Below are positions 1 through 7,192 of a stretch of DNA of 31,695 nucleotides, one piece after another (positions within the stretch are counted from its first letter, which is position 1; each line of letters opens with the position of its first letter). The position numbers and the translations under genes are program-made. The notes under the pieces were generated by a model that saw nothing but the letters and a program-made list of their open reading frames with translations, did not search any database and had not been told where the DNA came from. Source of the DNA: Seminavis robusta (lineage: Eukaryota; Bacillariophyta; Bacillariophyceae; Naviculales; Naviculaceae). The stretch lies in the NCBI GenBank assembly GCA_903772945.1, contig CAICTM010001326.1, positions 1-31,695 of the forward strand. The letters run 5' to 3'.

Positions 1-266
1 AGGAAGTAACAAGCAACCGCATCAAGAAACACTTCTGGACAAATGTGGCGAATCGGATTGTGACATGGACAACGGACGTGTTGATCGGCATTGAAGATGT
101 ACTACAACTGCCTCTGATGCTGACAAAGAATGAAGACGTACCGAATGGACAGGCAAACGGTTCGAGAGTGTTCCTACGCAAGGTACATGTAAAGCCCGAG
201 AACAGCCTTTCATCATCAAACTCCATTGCGGGGTCAGAATCCGTGTCTTCGTGTGACCCAAATTGA
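1..266 (+). CDS. 3' end of a gene of unknown function (partial)
   Basis: An open frame enters from the window edge (codons in phase from base 3) and stops with TGA at 264-266, giving about 87 C-terminal residues. The peptide has a plausible mix of residues (hydrophobic stretch around WTTDVLIGIEDVLQLPLML, then a polar Ser/Asn-rich tail ending CDPN), so I read it as the last exon of a gene that starts outside the window. No domain is recognised. It contains one TACATGTA word at 184-191. It could also be chance open frame; the absence of the rest of the gene limits the call. Confidence 0.45.
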   Translation, partial: EVTSNRIKKHFWTNVANRIVTWTTDVLIGIEDVLQLPLMLTKNEDVPNGQANGSRVFLRKVHVKPENSLSSSNSIAGSESVSSCDPN

Positions 267-1327
267 CAGATCACAGTAAAACACGAGATGAAAGAATGTT
301 GCCAAGATGTTTCGATGTCAGACACACGGAGTGTCCTTCAAGTGCAAGATGAAATCGAAAAGGAAAAGATTGAGGTTCGCATGAAAGGAATCCATTTTCC
401 TCTTGTTAGCAATTCAGCGACACAGGACACAAGTTGCAGGATACACAGCATCGCAACTTTGGTGTGGAACTGGCCTATGCAGATAATTGGGTTTACGTGT
501 ACTTTCAAGAGTAAGAGAAATGAAAGGCCTCTTCTTGCGAAAACCACTGTCGCTCGATTTAACAAAGTACCAGATGCCAGACGAAATGGTGATATGCTGG
601 AAACTTTCAGTGCTACATTCCCTTCGATACTCTTTCCGCCGACAATTACGATGAAATGTTACAGTCGGAAGCAGCATTCAATTAACCAATTCCAAATAAC
701 TTATACAAATTTGTACTCTGACGTGTTCCAACATTTGTTCATCAGGTTTTGAACTTCAATGTACAGAAGTTGACGTATTCCTCGTTCCGTTTCCATGACA
801 GTTACTGGTACGTTAACGGTTTCGGTGACGGTACCGGTACCGGTACCGGTCGCGGTTACGGTCGCGTTACCGTATGTGCACGCACACACCTGTACAGATG
901 TTAAAAACCGTTAAATACAGGTTTGGTACTTACGGATACACATGACCGTTGATTCTGCAACTGAAGTGCGGGTACACTATTTTACACAGTAAACGCGAGC
1001 GAATCGGTTTCGGAGTGCAACTGAGGGGGAATCTAAAAGGAGCGTCGTCTCGAGGAGACGTAACACTATCCTTAATCCTTACTGCAGAAAATGTTAGCGC
1101 ACCTAGCTAGCATGCAGCAAACCGCACCGTGGCCATCGTCGCGAACTACATATGTACCTACACATTCCGTTGCTGAAGCTGCTGCTGACTCCTTAGTATC
1201 ATTGAAGCGATTGTGCGGAAATCAGTTTTCAAGCGTCAACGTTCTGGAACTCATTGGGTACTTTCGGTACTGTTCAGTGGAGATACTGGATCGTCTTTAG
1301 GTGCCAACCATAATACTGTATTGGAAG
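267..1327. other. Intergenic stretch with no convincing gene
   Basis: A 154-codon ATG frame at 288-752 (+) follows the preceding stop by 21 bases, but its composition is irregular and matches no family I know, so I treat it as probable non-coding or 3' UTR. The stretch then holds the degenerate GGTACC/ACCGGT tract at 790-875, a small hairpin at 1046-1060 (CGTCTC, loop GAG, GAGACG), and a CTAGCTAG word at 1103-1110. An ATG at 1091 opens a 69-codon frame upstream of the bL27 gene and could be an upstream ORF or an unrelated chance frame. Confidence 0.5.
790..875. repeat. Degenerate ACCGGT/GGTACC tandem tract
   Basis: Three perfect ACCGGT units lie at 833-850, embedded in diverged variants (GGTTAC, GGTAAC, GGTCGC type hexamers) on both sides. 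The unit overlaps itself as a palindrome (ACCGGT/GGTACC). The minus-strand frame across it reads as a Val/Thr/Gly run, which is a by-product of the repeat rather than a protein. Confidence 0.75.
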
Positions 1328-1705
1328 ATGTCAACTTCAATCTCTCTTCTATGGAGGACCAGTCAGCAAGTGGCTTTGCGGCGGCCGGTGCCATCGTTCC
1401 CCAGTACTGCCACTGTTCGCGGTATGGCCACCAAGAAGCAAGGAGGATCCTCCGGCAATGGACGTGATTCAGCTGGCCGACGACTTGGAATCAAGCTGTA
1501 TCCAGGCATGAAAGCCAAGGCCGGTTCGATTGTGATTCGACAGCGCGGCGCCAAGTTTCGTCCAGGTGATAACGTAGGAATGGGAAAAGATCACACCATT
1601 TTTGCGACACAGCCAGGAGTGGTCCAGTTCTCGCGACATCCCTATCACAAAAAGAAGAGGCATATTGTCAGCATCTTGCAACAAGAGGAGCAAGCAATGG
1701 CATGA
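1328..1705 (+). CDS. Mitochondrial large-subunit ribosomal protein bL27
   Basis: 125 residues. From residue 33 on, the sequence follows the bL27 family closely: start of the mature domain [15 protein letters not shown], then RRLGIK, the [10 protein letters not shown] block, [17 protein letters not shown] and a final VVQFSRHP. bL27 sits at the peptidyl-transferase region of the large ribosomal subunit and its N-terminus reaches the tRNA ends. The first ~32 residues are basic, Ser/Thr-rich and without acids, as in a mitochondrial presequence, so mitochondrial targeting is inferred; diatom plastid genomes usually encode their own rpl27. I chose ATG 1328; the upstream in-frame extension to 1301 begins with GTG. 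The lysine-rich tail after HPYHKKKRH is short. An upstream exon is possible but not needed. Confidence 0.9.
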   Translation: MSTSISLLWRTSQQVALRRPVPSFPSTATVRGMATKKQGGSSGNGRDSAGRRLGIKLYPGMKAKAGSIVIRQRGAKFRPGDNVGMGKDHTIFATQPGVVQFSRHPYHKKKRHIVSILQQEEQAMA

Positions 1706-2060
1706 ACGTAATGAACGTGAAGAAGGTTGTTGGAAGTACCGTATAGGAGTGCCGTTCACAGTGAACATGAACTGATTTGAAAGTTTGAACCGGGATGATT
1801 TGTCAACTCGGTAAATATAAGTAGAAAACGAAATCCACAATTTAGAGAAAACCGCCTCAGATCGACAGAACGGATCACACATCATACCTGAACTCTACTT
1901 TGTTCGTCTTCTATCTGGACTCTAGCTAGCTAGTGCCGTTGCTGCTTTGGATGGTATTGACCTCCCTTTCTGGTCAGAGCAAGCCTTTCCCTGCATCCCA
2001 TGTGCCGTGGCATCATCGCCCTGTAATGACTGATCCCTTTGTTAAGTCTGCTCAAAGGAT
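1706..2060. other. Intergenic stretch, nothing recognised
   Basis: About 355 bases after the bL27 stop. The only structure seen is a 12-base CTAGCTAGCTAG run at 1922-1933. Confidence 0.5.
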
Positions 2061-2504
2061 TCAGAAATGATGTCCACAGCAGCTCTTCGCATTCCCTTGC
2101 ACTTTTTGGAGCATTCTTCCATCTTGGCTACAGATCTGTCGATTGCCGCCCAACAGACGAGACCTCCGAGCATTGCTACCCCCAATCACCATTCTGATGG
2201 CGAAGCCAACAGTGCCCACACTGGGAGCTCCAAGCCTCCGTTTGTCCCGTTCCCCGCATGTTGAAACATCAACCATGGCTCCAAGTGCCCAGCTAGTAGG
2301 TCGTGAACCTGGTCTCTTGACTTTCCATGCCTCTCCACGCCTTTCCTTGCATTCTCGCTCCGTCGCCATGTGTGCCACTCCTCGAGTAAAGTCAAACAGT
2401 TTGGTCTTGTAGTCTTCGTCGGCTCCTCTCAGCACGTTTTTCCCTCGCGGATTGTATTTTTGATGCCATCCATGATCCAGCAAGTGCTTCATGATCAAAG
2501 GCAT
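2061..2504 (-). CDS. Hypothetical small protein
   Basis: From ATG 2504 the minus-strand frame gives 147 residues. The first 60 residues look protein-like (HLLDHGWHQKYNPRGK, DYKTKLFDFTRGVAHM), followed by a basic middle and a moderately hydrophobic segment (SVGTVGFAIRMVIGG) near residues 105-120, then a tail with paired cysteines (SCCGHHF). The frame continues upstream of the ATG to a stop near 2547-2549, so there may be an upstream exon. No family recognised. Three other frames are open here as well, which lowers confidence; it could be non-coding. Confidence 0.35.
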   Translation of the reverse strand: MPLIMKHLLDHGWHQKYNPRGKNVLRGADEDYKTKLFDFTRGVAHMATERECKERRGEAWKVKRPGSRPTSWALGAMVDVSTCGERDKRRLGAPSVGTVGFAIRMVIGGSNARRSRLLGGNRQICSQDGRMLQKVQGNAKSCCGHHF

Positions 2505-3106
2505 GCCTCCAATGGCGTAAAGGTCAAACAAGAGTGCTTCGTTCCCTTATCGAATCTTGATTTGGACACCTCAAGTTCATGTACGTACAGAAGTGTCCTC
2601 CTTCAACCATAAGTCTGCACCTGATTAGCGGCAACATCAGCTACCTGTACCCGTGCCGGTACGTAGCTACGGGCCTACCGTACCGGTATTTAGAAGGATG
2701 ACAATGGTGCTCACACGACGAAAGCCCTTTCCAACATCCCACGCACAGCTAGCTAGCAGCTCTTATAGATAGGCTTACCGGTACTGTCGATTTGGCAACT
2801 TTTGATGGTGGAGCATTCCGATTGTGGTTGGAAGAGCAGGAAGGGTTGCATACCGGTACCACTGCATCAACTTCTGCGCCAACTGAAAAGCTCGATGTGT
2901 ATCCGCACCTTTGTCTGGCAACAAACTGCAGCAAGCTATCTACAAGGCATGGTACTGATGAGCCTAACAAATAAAAAAGAAGATAAACTTGTCTTTCAAA
3001 GAAAGAAGCAGACGTACAAATAAGTAACATTCAAGTTCAGTTGGAACAACATATGGAGACACGCCATGGTTTGTCTGGCTGGCTGGGCTGGAGTACTTAT
3101 GGTAAG
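2505..3106. other. Intergenic stretch rich in GTAC/ACCGGT words
   Basis: Contains ACCGGT at 2682-2687, 2777-2782 and 2852-2857 and CTAGCTAG at 2749-2756. Short open frames on both strands (for example 2792-2974) overlap each other and show no family features. I see no gene. Confidence 0.45.
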
Positions 3107-3859
3107 TTACTCCACAGCATCTGTAATGTCTTCCTTAACTACAGTAAAGTACTTTCCATCTTGAAAGTAGACTTCTCCATCGGCAAGCGCCTTTTCGACT
3201 CCCTTCAACTGCTCGGCTCCTTCTGAATCACTATCGTCTTCCACTTTGACCACCGTCAATGCCGCCTGCTCCATGGGAAACGCACCGTGACAGAGTGAAT
3301 TGAAGGTGATTTTGGTTTTGGTCTTGACATCTAGATTCAGCACCAGTTGTTCTACGGCTTCCAATACTTCCATGACCTGCAAATCATCGCCCCCCAAAAA
3401 GTTGATTACTAGGCGATCCGCATCTTGTGTGGATCCGGCTGCATTGAGGGCATCCCTGACGGCATCATGTGGAGCATAGGCAACGTCCTTGACGGTAGAG
3501 TCACCTGGATCTCGGTACACTTCCGTCCCTCGGCCCGTGCAGACAATCTTGACGGAAGAAGCGAGATCATCGGAAACTTGTTGGAATTGGGTATATCGCA
3601 AGAGCTCTGCTGGTTTGGGGTTGGCCGAACCTGGTTTGTGCTTGACTTCTCCTGTGATCTTAATGGCACTGTCACGGGCAAGATGGACTCCTCCTGCACC
3701 TTCGGATACGGCGTTATTGATTTCATCTCCCCGTATCACGGCAAAGAGGGAGGTCTGTTGATGGAAATTGACTGCATGTAATTGTGGCGACGTGAACGCC
3801 CCTGCTGCTGCCACTAGAGTAGCCGCCAAGAGCGTCCGAAGACTACTCTGGTTCATCAT
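3107..3859 (-). CDS. Plastid-targeted protein of unknown function
   Basis: 250 residues from ATG 3859 (the second codon is also ATG). Residues 1-21 form a signal peptide (short N-region, LLAATLVAAAGA core) followed directly by F-T-S-P; the AGA/F junction matches the ASAFAP-type motif that diatoms use for import into complex plastids, and the following ~20 residues are Ser/Gln/His-rich as in a transit peptide. The mature part is soluble, acidic toward the C-terminus (VKVEDDSDSEGAEQ), and ends DITDAVE. No catalytic motif or named domain is recognised. It shares a 362-base upstream region with the Fic-RING gene transcribed the other way. Targeting is inferred from the motif. Confidence 0.8.
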   Translation of the reverse strand: MMNQSSLRTLLAATLVAAAGAFTSPQLHAVNFHQQTSLFAVIRGDEINNAVSEGAGGVHLARDSAIKITGEVKHKPGSANPKPAELLRYTQFQQVSDDLASSVKIVCTGRGTEVYRDPGDSTVKDVAYAPHDAVRDALNAAGSTQDADRLVINFLGGDDLQVMEVLEAVEQLVLNLDVKTKTKITFNSLCHGAFPMEQAALTVVKVEDDSDSEGAEQLKGVEKALADGEVYFQDGKYFTVVKEDITDAVE

Positions 3860-4221
3860 GGTGTGTGCTGCTATCTAATAACTAGACTAATGCTTGGAGG
3901 CGCACTGCTGGTGGTTGATGATGGGTGGCGTGCAATGAAAGGCCATCATGGTTGAAAGTTGACACTCGTCGAGAAGCAAACGCAAATGGGTTCCAGCTGG
4001 AGCCCACCATCACATCCAACGATTTCCTTTCCACAGTAAGGAGAGGGCTAAAGTTCATCTAAACTTTTTCTATTTTTCTCCACTTTGTTCGCACGTTCGA
4101 CTTTCGCCTGTTGCATTTGTTGCAGCTTTGCCGCTCACTCCAAAGACAGATAGCCACAGTCTCTCTTCAACCATAGCTAGCTGTCTCCCCAGTCGGACAC
4201 ATACAGTACATGTAGAAGAGG
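3860..4221. promoter_or_regulatory. Shared upstream region of a divergent gene pair
   Basis: 362 bases between two divergent ATGs (3859 on -, 4222 on +), so the promoters of both genes should lie here. On the + side there is a pyrimidine-rich tract around 4060-4110, AGCTAGCT at 4175-4182 and TACATGTA at 4207-4214, only eight bases before the + start codon. No TATA box is convincing. Confidence 0.5.
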
Positions 4222-6855
4222 ATGAACCATAACAACAACAACAATGGCATGAGAACGGTTGCCAGTGGACGTGGTGGTGGTAATCGTCGGAATCGTGGCC
4301 AGAACCGCCGGCGCCGGTCCAACAATAACAATACCAATAACAATACCAATCATCAAAGCAACAACAGGAACAATGCTTCGACCTTTTTCACTCCCAAAGC
4401 GGTAGAGAGAATGGTCTTGGCAGAGACTTACCAAGGACCTGTGCGTGTCTTGTTACACGTATCAACAAATCAGTTGAATCAGTTGCAGCACAATGAGTTT
4501 TGTGGAGGTCAGATTTTGGATGATACGCACCATACACCCGTCTTGTTGAATGCCGGGCCCGTACGGCAGATGGCAGCCTTGACAACAACGACACGGCAAA
4601 CCAACGGCATTCTCCAGCTGATGATTGAGATTCAGGGCTACGTGACGAGTAGTGTCAACGGTCTTGGCGGTCCGACGCATCCCCAGTTTCGTCCCTTTCT
4701 CTGTTTGACCAACTTTTGGTGTGCTACCAATAGTTTGCCCGCATCACTGGCTGGAAAATCGTGGAGTCAACTGGTGCGCAACAAGCAGCCAGTACTGACT
4801 GCCAGCAACACCCATGGCACTGTCAAGGGTGGAAACTCTACCAAGTTTCTATTCGATCATTTGGACTCGTTGTCCAATGACGATTTGATGGGAGTTTCCT
4901 TTTCGGCATCGCAACAACAACAGCATCATCAACAGCAACAACAAGAACGAGATTTTGGACAAAACCAAGCGGCAGTCTTTGAATTCCTACAGCATCACAA
5001 GGCCATGAAAACACTCCAAGATTCCAAAATGATGATCAACCATTCAAACAGCAATGCTTCTTCCAATTCCAATGCGTCTTCCTCGTCGCCAACTAATAGT
5101 AACAATAGCAACAACAACAATCATGACAATAGCAACAGCAATGACAACATGGAGGACGACAATAACAACAACAGCATGCTCCTCAATGACGCCAGTTCCT
5201 CGTCCCAATTGACGGAACAAAAACAGCAGCACGAACTCTACTTTGCGGCCGTCAGGGAATTCGCCACGTCCCAAATGGATCGACAAAAGGCAAGTCTCAC
5301 GTCCAATGCCGGACGAGCCACTGCCGTCGATGCCGCCAAGGTGGTCCAACAGCACAAGGACACATTGACACGAGTACTGGAAGAAGCGTCCACCACGGAA
5401 GCCTGGATCACCCGACGATCACTCCTCCAATGGCACGCCGTATTATGCGGCAATGGACTCCATCCAAGAGCAGGACAAGTTCGAAACAAAACGGTCAAGG
5501 CAGGAAAAACAGTATTCTTGCCGGCGGATCAAGTCATCCTGCATTTGGAACGATACTTGCTTCCCGTATTGCAAACACTCCAGGAACGACTGGCGGAAGT
5601 CGAATCTCCCGTGGCGTGTCTCACGTATGCCGCGGCCATCTTTTTTTGTTTGGTCGATTTGCACATGTTTTCGGATGGAAATGGAAGATTGGCACGGCTC
5701 GCGGGGAATGGAGCCCTCAAAGCATGCGGATTGCCATTTTGTGTCAATTGGTTTGCCACTCCCGCACAACGAAAGGAATATGTACTGGCGCTCATTCAGA
5801 CGCGGCGCAATCTGTCGCTCGTCTATCGTGGCGTTGCAACAACTAATAATGACAATGTCATGGTGCGAACCGTGTTGCCCGCTACGGGACTCTTCTTTCC
5901 CCTCGTGGCGTTGTTGATGGATCGCGTCCGAAAATGCCTACCGGAATTAGTGCAACTACAGCATGACAAACAGCTATCCGCCATGGAACATGAAGAAGCC
6001 AGGGCGGCTCGACGAGCTCGAGAACGAGCCGCGGCAGGGTCTTGTTTGATTTGTTTCGATGACAACCCCAACATTGCTACCTTGTGTTGTGGAAAGGCGG
6101 TACACTTGTCTTGCATTGCCGAGTGGCTGGCATCCAATGCGTCCTGCCCCAATTGCAGGGGCAACTTTCCAACCATGCCGCGACGTCCTGCGCGACGAGA
6201 CAACGATGATCATCTTCTCTCCTCTGATGACAGTGACTCGCAATCGGACGAGGAATATGATACTGTTTTTGCAGTGCCTGACTTTGGAACCAGTACCGAG
6301 GAGTTTTCGGATGAAGACTCGACACTCGAAGAAGAAGTGCATGGGTTGTTCGTGGCACATCACCAGCAGCAGCAACATGGAAACAACGAAAACGCTGCGA
6401 TTCAAGTGGATGATAGTACCGATGACATTGAAGAGGAAGAGGACGATACCACGGAGGAGGTCGTTGTCGTCAGCCACCTTCACCAGGCCCAACAACAACA
6501 GCAACATGAAGAGGATGATACCACGACGGACGAGATGGACGACACAACAGAAGAAGTGATTGTGCAACAGCAAAACAACAATAATCATCCGGATCCCGAC
6601 GACACGACGGAGGAAAGTGACAACACGAGCGAAACCACAGTGGGGATGGCCAACAACAATAATGACACTACCATGTCGGACAACGATACAGATTCCACCA
6701 CACTTGTCGCTCAGCCCGCACAGAATCAGCACGGCCAAATTATGCTTTGTCAGCACTGCAGCAACCGCGCGGCGCTGGAGTGTACGAATTCATGCTGTGG
6801 TCGGTGCTGCATGTTGGTGGGCGAATACGAATGCCCTCGCCATGGACATATTTGA
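4222..6855 (+). CDS. Fic domain - RING finger fusion protein with C-terminal Cys cluster
   Basis: 877 residues, single exon. The Fic domain spans about 350-520: a degenerate inhibitory-helix region at 358-370, an A-G-Q-V-R segment at 417-421, and the active-site motif HMFSDGNGRLAR at 481-492, which fits HxFx(D/E)GNGRxxR with catalytic His481, metal-binding Asp485 and phosphate-binding Asn487/Arg489. Fic enzymes transfer AMP or related groups from nucleotides to hydroxyl side chains. A RING-like finger follows at 608-645 (C608-x2-C611, C622-C623, H628, C631, C642-x2-C645), implying E3 ubiquitin ligase activity. An acidic region at about 665-830 carries repeated DDTTEE and polyQ/polyN runs. The end, 843-874, has the spacing C-x2-C-x7-C-x4-C-x2-CC-x7-C-x2-H, like plant SHI/LRP1 fingers. 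Residues 53-230 match nothing known to me. No signal peptide, so cytosolic or nuclear. Domain calls are strong; the combined function is inference. Confidence 0.9.
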   Translation: MNHNNNNNGMRTVASGRGGGNRRNRGQNRRRRSNNNNTNNNTNHQSNNRNNASTFFTPKAVERMVLAETYQGPVRVLLHVSTNQLNQLQHNEFCGGQILDDTHHTPVLLNAGPVRQMAALTTTTRQTNGILQLMIEIQGYVTSSVNGLGGPTHPQFRPFLCLTNFWCATNSLPASLAGKSWSQLVRNKQPVLTASNTHGTVKGGNSTKFLFDHLDSLSNDDLMGVSFSASQQQQHHQQQQQERDFGQNQAAVFEFLQHHKAMKTLQDSKMMINHSNSNASSNSNASSSSPTNSNNSNNNNHDNSNSNDNMEDDNNNNSMLLNDASSSSQLTEQKQQHELYFAAVREFATSQMDRQKASLTSNAGRATAVDAAKVVQQHKDTLTRVLEEASTTEAWITRRSLLQWHAVLCGNGLHPRAGQVRNKTVKAGKTVFLPADQVILHLERYLLPVLQTLQERLAEVESPVACLTYAAAIFFCLVDLHMFSDGNGRLARLAGNGALKACGLPFCVNWFATPAQRKEYVLALIQTRRNLSLVYRGVATTNNDNVMVRTVLPATGLFFPLVALLMDRVRKCLPELVQLQHDKQLSAMEHEEARAARRARERAAAGSCLICFDDNPNIATLCCGKAVHLSCIAEWLASNASCPNCRGNFPTMPRRPARRDNDDHLLSSDDSDSQSDEEYDTVFAVPDFGTSTEEFSDEDSTLEEEVHGLFVAHHQQQQHGNNENAAIQVDDSTDDIEEEEDDTTEEVVVVSHLHQAQQQQQHEEDDTTTDEMDDTTEEVIVQQQNNNNHPDPDDTTEESDNTSETTVGMANNNNDTTMSDNDTDSTTLVAQPAQNQHGQIMLCQHCSNRAALECTNSCCGRCCMLVGEYECPRHGHI

Positions 6856-7192
6856 AGAAGTGACGAAAGTGGCGCCGCTCCTTTGAGGTTTGCTCGAGCG
6901 AGACAATGGTGTACCGCATAGCAGATAAATGGGTGCATGCTACCTAGTAACCGCAGTAATCACTGTAGCCAACGCCAAGTCTGCTTCAAGAACTGTATAT
7001 ACGTGGTACCGGTTGCCACCACAAAGCCTGCTGCAAGAATTTATCGCTAGCTACGGTACCGGATTTTGCATTCAACTGCACAGATTCTGTTGTGCGACCA
7101 TCATTCCAGATATATATATAAACTATGCAAGACTTGATTATGCTGGAGCTAGCTGGGGTGTAATAGCTTGGTATCTCCTCATCCATCTAATA
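6856..7192. other. Tail-to-tail intergenic region
   Basis: Lies between the 3' ends of the Fic-RING gene (+) and the first CotH gene (-), so it holds two 3' UTRs. It contains GGTACCGGT near 7005-7013, a second GGTACCGG near 7054, an AT run (ATATATATATA) near 7110-7121 and GCTAGC words. No gene seen. Confidence 0.5.

Noticed and set aside
288..752. 154-codon ATG frame on the + strand
   Set aside because: No family features, irregular composition, and antisense frames are equally open; treated as non-coding.
701..889. Minus-strand frame encoding a Val/Thr/Gly-rich peptide
   Set aside because: It is a direct translation of the ACCGGT-type tract, not a protein.
5974..6756. 260-codon frame antisense to the Fic-RING gene
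   Set aside because: Shadow of the coding strand; hydrophobic runs come from reading polyN/polyQ and acidic codons backwards.
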